From Propionibacteriaceae bacterium (lineage in GTDB: Bacteria; Actinomycetota; Actinomycetes; Propionibacteriales; Propionibacteriaceae), in NCBI GenBank assembly GCA_031261485.1, contig JAISJO010000102.1:1-64000 (forward strand): a DNA stretch of 64,000 nt. Reading direction: 5' to 3'. Position 1 is the first letter of the stretch; every line of letters starts with the position of its first letter. A program made the translations under genes and the position numbers. The notes under the pieces are model-generated. The model was not told where the DNA came from, made no database searches, and worked only from the letters and a program-made list of their open reading frames with translations. Shown in pieces: positions 29,163 through 38,758 of the stretch.

Positions 29163-29273
29163 ACTCTAAGCGTAGCCGAGTCGGCGTAAAACTGCGAGAA
29201 GATACGAAATGTTTTCCACTTCTATCCTTGAGCTTGACGTTGATCAGTCGTTCAATCCATCATTTAGTTACTG

Positions 29274-29333
29274 GAAAAGAACGTAAACTTTTCGCTTCCA
29301 GGCGATCTGAGGCTAAGCACAGGTGCCTTAGCC
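29274..29333 (+). promoter_or_regulatory. Operator-like inverted repeat and leader hairpin upstream of cluster B
   Basis: In the divergent 192-bp region, GAAAAG-N8-CTTTTC (29274-29293) is a 20-bp inverted repeat of operator size that may bind the cluster B LacI protein. Just downstream, GGCTAAG/CTTAGCC with inner CAC/GTG forms a hairpin (29311-29333) ending 22 bp before the ATG of the binding protein. It could be a second operator or an mRNA leader structure. Confidence 0.5.
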
Positions 29334-29354
29334 CTTTATGAGGAGGTACAGATC

Positions 29355-30680
29355 ATGAAGTCACTTACGAACAGGGCATTGGCTGTGGTGAGCGCGCTCG
29401 CACTCGCGCTGTCCTCGGCCGCGTGCTCCGCCGGGACAGGCCCGGACCCCACCGGCACAGGCCCCGCCAACGCGACAGCGGAAAACGCCACCGCCTGGGC
29501 GCTGACAGGCGGCTCCGAAGAGGCCTTCCGCGCGTCGTTCGACCGTTGGAACTCGAGTCACCCGGACGCGACTATCGAGGCCGAGTGGTTCGCCAACGAC
29601 GCCTATAAGGAGAAGATCCGCACGTCAGTTGGCTCGGGCAACGCTCCGACCCTGATCTACTCCTGGGCAGGCGGCACGTTGGCTGACTACGTCAAGAACG
29701 GCTCCGTCGCCGACATCTCGAGCGCGGTTGCAGGCCTGTCGAGCAAAGTACTTCCGTCGGTGTTGGCGAACGGTCAGATCGACGGCAAGACCTACGCGAT
29801 TCCGAACAACCAGAGCCAGCCAGCCATTCTGTTCTACAACAAGAAGCTGCTCGCGCAGGCGGGCGTCTCCGGGGTGCCCACCACCTACTCCGAACTCCTT
29901 GACGCAGTGGCCAAGCTAAAGGCTGCGGGCATCACCCCGATCTCCCTTGCCGGGCAGTCGAAGTGGCCCGAGCTGATGTACATCCAGTACCTGACCGACC
30001 GGATTGGCGGGCCTGAGGTGTTCCAGGCCATCCTCGACGGCAAGAAAGGCGCCTGGTCCGACCCGGCCATCACAGAGGCACTCACCAAGATCCAAGAACT
30101 CGTGAACGCTGGGGCGTTCGGCGACGCTTTTGGCTCGGTGACCGCAGACAGCGGCGCGGACACGGCGCTGGTCCATACCGGCAAGGCGGCTATGGTCTTG
30201 CAGGGCGCGTGGGTGTACCCGGACTTCCTGAACAACGCTGCCGACTTCGTGGCCGCCGGGGACCTCGGCTTCGCCAACTTCCCCGCCGTTGGAAGCGGCA
30301 AGGGCGACCCGGCGAACATCGTTGGGAACCCGGCAAACTTCTGGTCGGTGTCAGCCGCTGCCTCGGCGGGCGCACAGAAGACCGCGACGGACTATCTGGA
30401 CGCCGAGATTTACTCTCCCCAGATGATCGCCGACTTGCTGGCCGTCGGCGCTGTGCCTCCCGTCATCGGCCTTGAGGACGAGATCGCGAAGGCTGACAAC
30501 CCCGAATTCCTCGGGTTCGTCTACAGCATGGTCAAGGATGCGCCGCACTTCCAACTTTCCTGGGACCAAGCGCTGCCGGCACGGCAGGGACAAGCACTCC
30601 TCGACAATCTCGCTGCCATCTTCCTCGGCCAGCAGACACCGGAGCAATTCGTCACAGCCATGAACGCGACCCTGGTCTGA
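29355..30680 (+). CDS. Sugar ABC transporter substrate-binding lipoprotein (cluster B)
   Basis: A 441-residue family 1 solute-binding protein with lipobox LSSAACSAGTG (Cys near residue 24). Features of the family: YSWAGGTLADYVKNGSVADIS, YAIPNNQSQPAILFYNKKLLAQAGV and KAAMVLQGAWVYPDFLNN. The AGGAGG ribosome binding site is well placed. It starts the operon binding protein - permease - permease - GH3, so the ligand is probably a beta-linked gluco- or xylo-oligosaccharide. Confidence 0.93.
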   Translation: MKSLTNRALAVVSALALALSSAACSAGTGPDPTGTGPANATAENATAWALTGGSEEAFRASFDRWNSSHPDATIEAEWFANDAYKEKIRTSVGSGNAPTLIYSWAGGTLADYVKNGSVADISSAVAGLSSKVLPSVLANGQIDGKTYAIPNNQSQPAILFYNKKLLAQAGVSGVPTTYSELLDAVAKLKAAGITPISLAGQSKWPELMYIQYLTDRIGGPEVFQAILDGKKGAWSDPAITEALTKIQELVNAGAFGDAFGSVTADSGADTALVHTGKAAMVLQGAWVYPDFLNNAADFVAAGDLGFANFPAVGSGKGDPANIVGNPANFWSVSAAASAGAQKTATDYLDAEIYSPQMIADLLAVGAVPPVIGLEDEIAKADNPEFLGFVYSMVKDAPHFQLSWDQALPARQGQALLDNLAAIFLGQQTPEQFVTAMNATLV

Positions 30681-30687
30681 GCGACTA

Positions 30688-31632
30688 ATGCCCACGAAAC
30701 TATCAACCGGACGGCGGGGCGTCGAAAGACTCCCCGCCGCCATGGGAGCCGACAGACGACCGGCCAGGCGCGGGCCGTCCCTGTGGCTGGCGGCTCCGGC
30801 ACTCGCCCTCTTCGGGGTCTTTGCCATCGTTCCGCTCTTGGGTGTGCTCGCGTTGTCGTTCACCGACTGGGACGGCCTCGGCTCCCCCGCCTGGGCAGGG
30901 CTGTCCAACTGGGCACGCATCCTCGCCGACCCGCTCACCCACGAGGCCTTCGTGCTCACGGTGAAGGTGACAGTGTTCTCCTGGCTGACCCAGGCCCCAC
31001 TCTCTCTGCTGCTCGGCGTATTCATGGCCGGGCGCCAACGCTACCGGGCGGTGCTCTCAGTGCTGTTCTTCCTGCCTCTGCTGTTCTCGGCTGCCGCCGT
31101 CGGCATCGCTTTCAAATCCCTGCTCGATCCGAACTTCGGAATTGGGGCGGCTTTCGGGGTGGGCTGGCTGTCGCAGGACTGGCTTGGCAACCCGAGACTC
31201 GCGCTCTGGGTGGTCCTGTTCGTGATCGCCTGGTGCTTCGTCCCGTTCCACTCGCTGCTCTACCAGGCGGGCGTCCGCCAGATCCCAGCATCGCTGTACG
31301 AGGCGGCGCGGCTGGACAGGGCGAACGGGGTCCAGCAGTTCTTCCTCATCACCCTGCCGCAGCTGAAGTACACGATCATCACCTCGTCCACCTTGATGGT
31401 CGTCGGCTCACTCACCTACTTCGACCTCATCTTCGTCCTGACCGGCGGCGGCCCAGGGAACGGGACACGCATCCTGCCGCTCCACATGTACCTACTCGGC
31501 TTCCGCTCCTACGACATGGGAGGTGCCAGCGTCGTCGGCGTGTTCCTCGTCGTGGTGGGCCTGACTGTCTCCCTGGCGCTCAACCGGCTCTCCGGCGCGC
31601 ACAAGATGGAGAGCCAAATGGAGGGGCTATGA
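30688..31632 (+). CDS. Sugar ABC transporter permease, MalF type (cluster B)
   Basis: A 314-residue permease with six predicted membrane helices and the EAA loop IPASLYEAARLDRANGVQQFFLITLPQLKYTII (Arg where Gly is usual after LD). It starts 7 bp after the binding-protein stop. An arginine-rich N-terminus (DRRPARRGPSLW) precedes TM1. Its end overlaps the next permease (ATGA). Confidence 0.93.
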   Translation: MPTKLSTGRRGVERLPAAMGADRRPARRGPSLWLAAPALALFGVFAIVPLLGVLALSFTDWDGLGSPAWAGLSNWARILADPLTHEAFVLTVKVTVFSWLTQAPLSLLLGVFMAGRQRYRAVLSVLFFLPLLFSAAAVGIAFKSLLDPNFGIGAAFGVGWLSQDWLGNPRLALWVVLFVIAWCFVPFHSLLYQAGVRQIPASLYEAARLDRANGVQQFFLITLPQLKYTIITSSTLMVVGSLTYFDLIFVLTGGGPGNGTRILPLHMYLLGFRSYDMGGASVVGVFLVVVGLTVSLALNRLSGAHKMESQMEGL

Positions 31633-32462
31633 ACATACGCACTGGCATCAAGAGGCCCAACGTGCTCGCCGGCCTAGGCGGCTTCGCTTGGCTCGGGGTG
31701 ATCGTCCTGCCCATCTACTTCATCTTGCTCACATCGCTGCGGCCCAGAACCGACTACTTCACTGAAAACCCGCTGTCGATCCCCAGCCGGCCCACCTTGG
31801 ACGCATACCAACAGGTTCTCGAGAACAACTTCCTGCTCTACTTCGGGAACTCAGTCATCGTGACGGTCGCCTCCGTATTCGTCATCCTCTTGGTGTCGCT
31901 GATGGCCGCATATGTGGTGGTGCGGAACCGGTCCAAGCCTGCCCGCCGCATCTTCCAGTTCTTCCTGCTCGGCATCGCCATCCCGATCCAAGCGACGATC
32001 ATCCCCGTTTACTACCTGATCGTGCAGCTAGGTCTCTACGATACCCTCTGGGCGCTCATCCTGCCGTCTATCGCATTCTCCATCCCCTTGTCGGTGATGA
32101 TCTTGTCGAATTTCCTCCGGGACGTCCCGGGCGAGCTCTTCGAGTCGATGACGATAGACGGCGCGGGGCAAGCGAAGATGCTGTGGTCGCTCGTGCTGCC
32201 GATGTCGAGGCCTGCCATAGTGACCGTCGGGATCTACGACGCGCTCCAAGTGTGGAACGGTTTCCTGTTTCCGCTGGTCCTCACCCAGTCCGCGCATGCA
32301 AGAGTCATACCATTGTCGCTTTGGTCATACCAGGGAGAGTTCACGATGAACATCCCCGCCGTACTGGCGGCAGTCGTCATATCCGTGATCCCCCTGCTGA
32401 CCGCGTACATCATCGGCCGACGCCAATTGGTGTCCGGGCTCACCGCCGGCTTCGGCAAGTGA
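31629..32462 (+). CDS. Sugar ABC transporter permease, MalG type (cluster B)
   Basis: A 277-residue permease. The start is the ATG at 31629 within ATGA at the end of the MalF-type gene; the open frame continues upstream but only as a shadow of that gene. Six membrane helices and the EAA loop VPGELFESMTIDGAGQAKMLWSLVLPMSRPAIVTV (ESM instead of EAA). It completes the importer of cluster B, again without a linked ATPase. Confidence 0.93.
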   Translation: MNIRTGIKRPNVLAGLGGFAWLGVIVLPIYFILLTSLRPRTDYFTENPLSIPSRPTLDAYQQVLENNFLLYFGNSVIVTVASVFVILLVSLMAAYVVVRNRSKPARRIFQFFLLGIAIPIQATIIPVYYLIVQLGLYDTLWALILPSIAFSIPLSVMILSNFLRDVPGELFESMTIDGAGQAKMLWSLVLPMSRPAIVTVGIYDALQVWNGFLFPLVLTQSAHARVIPLSLWSYQGEFTMNIPAVLAAVVISVIPLLTAYIIGRRQLVSGLTAGFGK

Positions 32463-32498
32463 CCGCCACCCAAACCACAAAGACGAAGGAGTCAAGAC

Positions 32499-34871
32499 GT
32501 GACAAACGTTGTTGAGACGTGGCAAGACGTGACTGCCACGCCCAAGGCACGAGCCGAAGCCCTACTTGGCCGGTTGACGCTACGGGAGAAAACCGCCCAG
32601 CTCGGCTCATTCTGGGACAGGCCTGCCGAAGAGGGGGACGGGGGTGACGTGGCTCCGCTGCAACACGCCTTCGACCAGGCACGCAGGCCTTTCGACGAGG
32701 CGATCCGATATGGCCTCGGCCAGCTCACCAGGGTGTACGGGACCGCCCCGGTCGAGCCTTTGGAAGGGATCGCGAGGCTCGCCGAACTGCAGCGCCAGGT
32801 GGCGGCGGCGTCGCGGTTTGGCATCCCGGCGGTCGCCCATGAGGAGTGCCTCACCGGGGTGACGGCCTACCGGGCGACTGTGTACCCGGCCCCCATCGCC
32901 TGGGGCGCCTCCTTCGACCCAGACGCCGTGCGGGAGATGGCCGCCGCTATCGGCTCCGACCTGCGGGCACTCGGCGTCCACCAAGGGCTGGCACCCCTAC
33001 TCGACGTGGTGCGCGACTACCGCTGGGGGCGTGTAGAGGAGGCTGTCGGCGAGGACCCCTACCTCGTCGGCACCATCGGGACGGCATACGTGCAAGGCTT
33101 GCAGTCGGCGGGAGTCGTGGCCACCCTCAAGCATTTCGCTGGATACCCAGCCTCGAAGGCGGGTCGCAACCACGCCCCCGTCTCCATCGGGCCAAGGGAA
33201 TTCGCCGACGTCATCCTCGCGCCTTTCGAGATGGCGGTCCGCGTGGGCGGCGCCCGTTCGGTGATGAACTCCTACTCCGATATCGATGGTCTTCCCGCCG
33301 CCGCGTCGGCAGCGCTTCTCACCACAACCTTGCGCGAACAGTGGGGGTTCGAGGGAACGGTCGTCTCAGACTACTGGGCGGTGGCGTTCCTTGACTTGAT
33401 GCACCGGGTCACCCCGGATCGGGCGGCCTCCGGCGCGGCTGCCCTCAGAGCCGGGCTGGACGTGGAACTCCCCGACGCCGATGCCTTCGACGCTGTCGCC
33501 GCTCTTGTCGAGTCGGGCGCGTTGGATGAGTCGTTCGTGGATCGCGCGGCGCTGCGGGTTCTCACCCAGAAAGCGGAGCTGGGCCTGCTCGACCCCAACT
33601 GGGAGCCAGGCCGGATTGATGCCGACATCGAAGGTCGCGTCGACCTCGACTCGCCCCACAACCGCGCCCTCGCCCGTAGGCTGGCCGAGGAGTCAGTAAT
33701 ACTCCTGGCCAACGACGGAACACTGCCACTGGCCGCTGGGCCGCGTCGGATCGCGGTCGTCGGGCCGACCGCCGACGAGCCCCGGTCGCTGCTCGGCTGC
33801 TACTCCTTCCCCAACCACGTCCTCGCCAAATCAGGTGTGTCCGACTTGGGCGTGGACGTGCCCACCCTCCTGGACGCACTGCGCCACTGCTTCCCAGAGG
33901 CCGAGATCGTGTACGAACCAGGCACGGGGTTCACAGAGGGCACGGACGAGGGGATCGCCCGTGCTGCCGAAGCGGCACGCGGGGCCGACCTCGTCATCCT
34001 GACCCTTGGCGACATCGCCGCCCTCTTCGGGCGCGGCACCTCGGGCGAGGGATGTGACTCGGCCGACCTCTCGCTGCCGGGACGACAAGGGGAGTTGGCC
34101 GAAGCAGTCCTAGCCACCGGGACGCCCACCGTCCTCGTCATGGTGACCGGCCGTCCGTACGCCCTCGGACATCTAGACAGCCGGTGCGCCGCCATAGTCC
34201 AAGCCTTCCTGCCTGGAGAAGAGGGCGCTGGGGCGGTGGCCCGAGTGCTCAGCGGAGAGGTGAACCCGTCGGGGAAGCTGCCCGTCGGCATCCCGCGTGT
34301 CTCAGGCGGCCAGCCGCACACCTACCTTGCGCCACCCCTCGGGCAAGACTCCCAAGGCATCTCCAATCTCGACCCGAGCCCGCTCTTCCCGTTTGGACAC
34401 GGCCTCAGCTATTCCCGCTTCGAGTACCGGTCGCTCCACGTCGACGCCGCACGGGTTCCGACTCATGGCGTGGTCACAGCCACCGTCGTGGTGGAGAACA
34501 CCGGGAGCCGGGACGGGGACGATGTCGTCCAGCTCTACCTCGGTGACGACGTCGCCCAGGTGACCAGACCTGTGCGCACCCTCATCGGGTACGCGCGTGT
34601 CCCACTAGCGGCGGGAGCCAGCGCCGAAGTCGACTTCGAGGTCCACGCCGACCGAACCGCGTTCACAGGGGTCGACCTCAAGCGGGTCGTCGAGCCCGGT
34701 TGGGTCACGCTCTTCGCCGGCCCGTCCAGCGGCGAGACACCCTTGGCCGCCCGAGTCGAGCTGGTCGGCAACCTTCGTGTAGTGGAATCGCCCGTCCTAA
34801 CCACCCCAACGCGCGTGCGGCAGGCGGGCGGTTTCCGCCAGCAAAGTGTCAGCGGGGCCGAACCCAACTGA
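32499..34871 (+). CDS. GH3 family beta-glycosidase
   Basis: A 790-residue GH3 enzyme (beta-glucosidase/beta-xylosidase type). The catalytic (beta/alpha)8 domain contains RWGRVEEAVGEDPYLVG, KHFAGYPASKAGRNHAP and the nucleophile motif EGTVVSDYWAVAF (Asp of SDY). The GH3-C domain (about residues 405-640) includes GTSGEGCDSADLSLPGRQ, and a fibronectin III-like C-terminal domain begins near 660 (VTATVVVENTGSRDGDDVVQLYLGD). No signal peptide, so it hydrolyses imported oligosaccharides inside the cell. Start GTG with AAGGAG. Last gene of the cluster B operon. SDY and RNHAP are typical of the beta-xylosidase-like branch. Confidence 0.92.
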   Translation: MTNVVETWQDVTATPKARAEALLGRLTLREKTAQLGSFWDRPAEEGDGGDVAPLQHAFDQARRPFDEAIRYGLGQLTRVYGTAPVEPLEGIARLAELQRQVAAASRFGIPAVAHEECLTGVTAYRATVYPAPIAWGASFDPDAVREMAAAIGSDLRALGVHQGLAPLLDVVRDYRWGRVEEAVGEDPYLVGTIGTAYVQGLQSAGVVATLKHFAGYPASKAGRNHAPVSIGPREFADVILAPFEMAVRVGGARSVMNSYSDIDGLPAAASAALLTTTLREQWGFEGTVVSDYWAVAFLDLMHRVTPDRAASGAAALRAGLDVELPDADAFDAVAALVESGALDESFVDRAALRVLTQKAELGLLDPNWEPGRIDADIEGRVDLDSPHNRALARRLAEESVILLANDGTLPLAAGPRRIAVVGPTADEPRSLLGCYSFPNHVLAKSGVSDLGVDVPTLLDALRHCFPEAEIVYEPGTGFTEGTDEGIARAAEAARGADLVILTLGDIAALFGRGTSGEGCDSADLSLPGRQGELAEAVLATGTPTVLVMVTGRPYALGHLDSRCAAIVQAFLPGEEGAGAVARVLSGEVNPSGKLPVGIPRVSGGQPHTYLAPPLGQDSQGISNLDPSPLFPFGHGLSYSRFEYRSLHVDAARVPTHGVVTATVVVENTGSRDGDDVVQLYLGDDVAQVTRPVRTLIGYARVPLAAGASAEVDFEVHADRTAFTGVDLKRVVEPGWVTLFAGPSSGETPLAARVELVGNLRVVESPVLTTPTRVRQAGGFRQQSVSGAEPN

Positions 34872-34895
34872 GAAGGGAACACCCATGCAGTGGTC

Positions 34896-35866
34896 TCAGT
34901 CAGTCGAGGTGCCTTGCGTCACTGGCTGTTCGTTGTCGTCGCCGAGTTTCCATACCGCCATCGGGTGGTGACGGACCCGCTCCAACTGCTCCCCGGCGAA
35001 CAGCAACTCGGGTTTCCATACGTGTGACCGGAACTCTGCAAGGAACTCGTCCTCGCTGGGCGTGAGAGTGAGCAGCCGGTCCAAGTATTCGCCAACCCGC
35101 TGCTGGGCGGCGAGCAGATCGAACCAGTCGCGTTTGCGCAGCACCGGCTGCAAATCTGTGCGAATCTTCCTCGGCGTCAAAGCGCTGATCGCCGCGCGGT
35201 CGGATGGATCGGGGACAGTGTCGGTGCCGACAGCCAGATAGAACACCACGCTGCGGCGCAACAAATCAGCCTCTGCGTCCTGGGAGAATAGGTTGTTCGC
35301 TACGAGGTTGTTGATGTCGTACAGGTCACGGGCCGCACCTCTGGTCAGCAAAGCGACAATCTTCGAGGCGAAGACTTCGACAGGGGCAAGAGTGATGACG
35401 TTCACCGCTCCGAGAACGCGAACTGGCCGGTGTTCGACTGGCAGAATGTGGGCACGCATCGAGTAGTTGATCTCGACCTTGATGTTGTCATTCACCCCAG
35501 CAGAGTTCATGTACGCCATACGGTCGCGTCCAGTGAATGGTGGTTGCGGGAGGATGTCAGGCGGTATCCGGATGCGGCCATGTGGCGGGCGATCACGGCG
35601 TCGATTTGTGTTCTTTCAGCCATCATTTCCTCACGTGACCTGTTCCGCGTGTAGTCCAGGTCGATATCGACCGATAGACGCGGCAGATCGAACACAGTCA
35701 AGTTGATCGCAGTGCCTCCCTTCAACGCGAGAGTGTCACTAAGCAACGGATCGGAGTTGAAGAATGCGAGGACGTCCGCCAGTCGGAGCACTTTCTCGTA
35801 CGTGTCGCGGATGAAGCCAAGTTCGGTAGCCTGCCGTCCTAGCAATGCCTTGTCGTACATGGGCAT
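34896..35866 (-). pseudogene. abiEii: AbiEii/AbiGii nucleotidyltransferase toxin, frameshifted
   Basis: Two overlapping frames together make one AbiEii-type toxin. The 5' part (35507-35866) starts at an ATG with an AGGAGG site and carries both nucleotidyltransferase motifs: LALKGGTAINL and LSVDIDLDY. It ends at a stop soon after ASGYRLTSSRNHHSLDATVW. The 3' part (34896-35519, MAYMNSAGVNDNIKVEINYS...) continues in the other frame and holds the conserved EVFASKIVALLTRGAARDLYDI block. A one-base shift near 35519-35530 separates them. It may be a real inactivation of the toxin, a programmed shift or a sequence error. The start overlaps the antitoxin stop by one base. Confidence 0.8.
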
Positions 35867-36618
35867 CAGTTGCCTCCTTGGTTCAGGTCTTGTGGCACGA
35901 CGAGTTGCCACTGGCGGTTGTAAACCCCATTGCTGCTGTTTCCGACGTAGCTCACGCCTTTGCCAATGTGGGCTTCGCAGGCGGTGAAGAACGTTTCAGG
36001 AAGTCGCAGTTGGTTGGCGTACAGGCCGAGCAGGAAACCAGTCTTCTGATACAGCGCCTGCTTGCTATAGTCCGCCAGGTAGTCCAGCAGCATGTCCGGG
36101 TCGAGAACAGGGACAAGCGACAGGCAGGCGAGCACCTCTTCCAGTCCGGCAATCTTGTCAACATCGTTAATGCTGTCCAGTACAGTGCGCTCCACATCGG
36201 TGACCCTCACCCCGTCAGGCTGGACAGAGAACCCCCTCCTGAGACGGGTAGCGACATGCCGATAGGAGACACCGTCATAGTCGAACGGAGCGAACCGGCG
36301 ATTGGTGGACACATAGGTTTCGTAGAGCACCTGGTTCGCCAGTCCGTGGTACTCGAACGCCGAATGATGCGACACGCAGGCATCCTCAGCGACCGCAGAA
36401 GCGATCCGGTAGCGTGAAGCGACCGGTTGTCCGTCGTCTAGGCCGAGCACCACCCACAGGCCCCGCCGCACCAGATCGATCAGCCCGCGCTTGCGATACG
36501 AGGTCAACAGTGAGTCGGCTGCCTTCTCACTGCCCGTCAGCGCGACCACATCCGTGCGCGTGAAGCAGCGCAGTCGCAGCAACTCCGCATAGTGCTTCAC
36601 CGCCCACACCTCCATCAT
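35866..36618 (-). CDS. abiEi: AbiEi-type antitoxin / transcriptional regulator
   Basis: A 250-residue type IV antitoxin of the AbiEi family. The N-terminal winged HTH (residues 5-60, LLRLRCFTRTDVVALTGSEKAADSLLTSYRKRGLIDLVRRGLWVV) is followed by the AbiEi C-terminal domain (VSHHSAFEYHGLANQVLYETYV... VRVTDVERTVLDSINDVDKIAGLEEVL). It represses the abiE promoter and counteracts the nucleotidyltransferase toxin. Two adjacent ATGs (36618, 36615) are possible starts. The antitoxin frame is intact although the toxin frame is broken. Two 19-bp direct repeats upstream are probable binding sites. Confidence 0.88.
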   Translation of the reverse strand: MMEVWAVKHYAELLRLRCFTRTDVVALTGSEKAADSLLTSYRKRGLIDLVRRGLWVVLGLDDGQPVASRYRIASAVAEDACVSHHSAFEYHGLANQVLYETYVSTNRRFAPFDYDGVSYRHVATRLRRGFSVQPDGVRVTDVERTVLDSINDVDKIAGLEEVLACLSLVPVLDPDMLLDYLADYSKQALYQKTGFLLGLYANQLRLPETFFTACEAHIGKGVSYVGNSSNGVYNRQWQLVVPQDLNQGGN

Positions 36619-36678
36619 TCTTCAAAACTTGCGAGCTAACCCCATCAATTACCCGGATATCTTACCAGAATCCAAGGA

Positions 36679-36720
36679 TGGAGTGCCAAGTCGAAGACTG
36701 GTGGAGTAGCAAGTCGAAGA
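36679..36720 (-). repeat. Two direct repeats, 23-bp period, upstream of abiEi
   Basis: TGGAGTGCCAAGTCGAAGA (36679-36697) and TGGAGTAGCAAGTCGAAGA (36702-36720) match at 17 of 19 positions, with starts 23 bp apart. They lie 60-100 bp upstream of the antitoxin start. AbiEi is known to bind paired 23-bp elements at its promoter, so these are likely operators, here in direct orientation. Confidence 0.75.
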
Positions 36721-36764
36721 TTATGCATGAATGCGTGGCATGGCCGACACCGCCAGCGACGAAA

Positions 36765-38627
36765 TCACCCGAGCGGATTCACGCCCATTTGGGCGAACGC
36801 TAGCCATGCGGTGGCTCCGACATGTACACGGTGGCCGTATGTCCACGGCAAGTCGGTGCCGCTGACTACAAATCCCGTGGTCACGCCGTCACGGTCGGCG
36901 GCGGTGATGGAGCCGTCTGATTCCGCTTTGCTGTTCAGGTAGTCGAGGATTTGACGGTACTTGTCCTCGTTCCCGACTGCCTTGTACGCCAGCGCGGTTT
37001 GTGCGGTTCCCTCCATCCAGACGCCATCGGAGTCTGAGTTGAAGTCGTAGCCGCCGTCGACCGCCATGCGCTGCTCTATGAACGCCAGGGTTTTCGCGGA
37101 ATCCTTGAAATCATCGCCGAGGGCCAGAATCGCCCATGTGTTGGTGTCCAGCGGAAGCACGTCCTTGTTGGCAGTCACGCCATCGTCGCCGGTTCCAGTG
37201 TAGAAGTTACCTTGTCCCGCATCGTACATAGACAGCACGAAGGCCTTCGCGTGGGCGGATGCGTCGGTGTACTTCTGGTCGCCGGTCAGCGCGGCCAGCT
37301 GGGCGAACGCGGGTATCAGGTCGATGTTGTGTTCGGTGGATTTGTAGGTCGCCTTCGTCTGGTCAGGTTCCCAGCCCTCATAGCCGCCCGTGAAGCCACC
37401 TGTCTCGGATCGCAGGGTAAGGATGAAATCGCCAATGTCCTTTGCGGCAGCGAGGTATTGTGTCTGCTCAGGTGCGTTCTTGTACACATCGCACAGCGCC
37501 AGCACCGCCCATGCCGCGTTGCCTGTGGATGTCGAAACGGCGTAGTAATCCTCATACCACTGCTTGTCCGTGGCATCCCAGAATCCAGGGACACGGGCAA
37601 AGTCTTCGCCTTTCGCCGATGCCCAACCAGGGAAACTGACGGGGTCGCCACTGGAATAGGCATTGCGCAACCGGTCATCCGAGTAATAGCGGTCATGCTG
37701 ATAGGCGTACACAATCGCGTCGGCAATCTGGCGGGCCCGGTCATGCTTTCCGGCGTAAGTCAGGGCAAGGGCAGCGATGGCATTGTCGTAGACGTAAGCA
37801 AAATTGTTGATGATCGCGTCGTCGCTGCCGGGCATGGCGGAGGCGTAACTCTGCAGGAACAGTGGGCTTTTCGCGGCGTTTGCGAACTCATACCGAATAT
37901 CGTCGATAGAGAACCGAACTGTTGTCAGCGATGGGTTGGAGGCGTCGTTGGCCACCCAGCCGAATCCGCAAGCAACCCTGCTCAAGTCCGCACCTTTCAG
38001 CGAAAGCTCATACCTCTTCCATTCCTTGGCGAGGTTGACCGTGCCGAGTGAGATTTTCGGGGTGGTATCGGCAAACTCCGCTGTTTCCCCAGTCTCCTTC
38101 CAGCCAAATCCGCCCATGAAGAACTCCACGCTCTCCGCGCCGGTCTCGCCTTTGGCGTAGAAAACAAGTCTTTCCGCACCGGTCAGGTCTATCCCGGCGG
38201 CGACTTGTCCGTCGTTGACGGCAGGGGCACTTGATCCGGCCTCCAGAGTTCCGTTCAGGAACATGTACCCGCCCCAAGAGTGTTGGGTCATGTCAAGCTC
38301 CGCCGCGATTCCGCTGATTCCAGACTGCCCCTCGGACGCTTCGTTCATTTCCGGGACATTGCGGTAGTTATCGCCCATGAAGGACTTCTGCGTGAAGTGG
38401 TTGAGCCCGTCCGCGTCGTCGCGGTACACCCAGAGGATATTGTCCTGCGCGGCCAACTGCGCCTCCAGCCAGTCTGCAGCAGCGGACTCCGGGTCAGGGA
38501 TATCGAAAGGCGTCGACTCGGTCGGCTGAGTCTGTGACCCGGCGTCGGTCGTGTCGGTGGGATCGGTACACCCCAAGAGGGACAGGGCGAGCGTTGCTGC
38601 CACCAGAGATGATACGTATTTCTTCAT
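36765..38627 (-). CDS. Secreted lipoprotein with carbohydrate-binding-like and helical-barrel domains
   Basis: A 620-residue lipoprotein: signal peptide with lipobox ALSLLGCTDPTD (Cys20), then a Thr/Asp-rich linker. Residues about 45-250 look like a galactose-binding-type beta-sandwich (GGYMFLNGTLE, DLTGAERLVFYAKGETGAESVEFFMGG, WKRYELSLKGADLSRV). Residues 265-620 have the repeating pattern of an (alpha/alpha)6 barrel, as in epimerase- or GH-like proteins: NAAWAVLALCDVYKNAP, STEHNIDLIPAFAQLAALTGD, LDTNTWAILALGD, WMEGTAQTALAYKAVG. I do not recognise a named family. It is probably a surface glycan-binding or glycan-degrading protein. The ribosome binding site is weak. Confidence 0.75.
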   Translation of the reverse strand: MKKYVSSLVAATLALSLLGCTDPTDTTDAGSQTQPTESTPFDIPDPESAAADWLEAQLAAQDNILWVYRDDADGLNHFTQKSFMGDNYRNVPEMNEASEGQSGISGIAAELDMTQHSWGGYMFLNGTLEAGSSAPAVNDGQVAAGIDLTGAERLVFYAKGETGAESVEFFMGGFGWKETGETAEFADTTPKISLGTVNLAKEWKRYELSLKGADLSRVACGFGWVANDASNPSLTTVRFSIDDIRYEFANAAKSPLFLQSYASAMPGSDDAIINNFAYVYDNAIAALALTYAGKHDRARQIADAIVYAYQHDRYYSDDRLRNAYSSGDPVSFPGWASAKGEDFARVPGFWDATDKQWYEDYYAVSTSTGNAAWAVLALCDVYKNAPEQTQYLAAAKDIGDFILTLRSETGGFTGGYEGWEPDQTKATYKSTEHNIDLIPAFAQLAALTGDQKYTDASAHAKAFVLSMYDAGQGNFYTGTGDDGVTANKDVLPLDTNTWAILALGDDFKDSAKTLAFIEQRMAVDGGYDFNSDSDGVWMEGTAQTALAYKAVGNEDKYRQILDYLNSKAESDGSITAADRDGVTTGFVVSGTDLPWTYGHRVHVGATAWLAFAQMGVNPLG

Positions 38628-38758
38628 CAGCGCACCCAGCGTTTCACTAAAGAATGAATCATACCGCTGCCAAGGCGGTGCAGAAGTGAAGCAAGGTTCG
38701 GGATTCGATACTGCGCATGTCCAGCCTGGCGCGCGGGATTCCTACCAAGTCATCAGGC

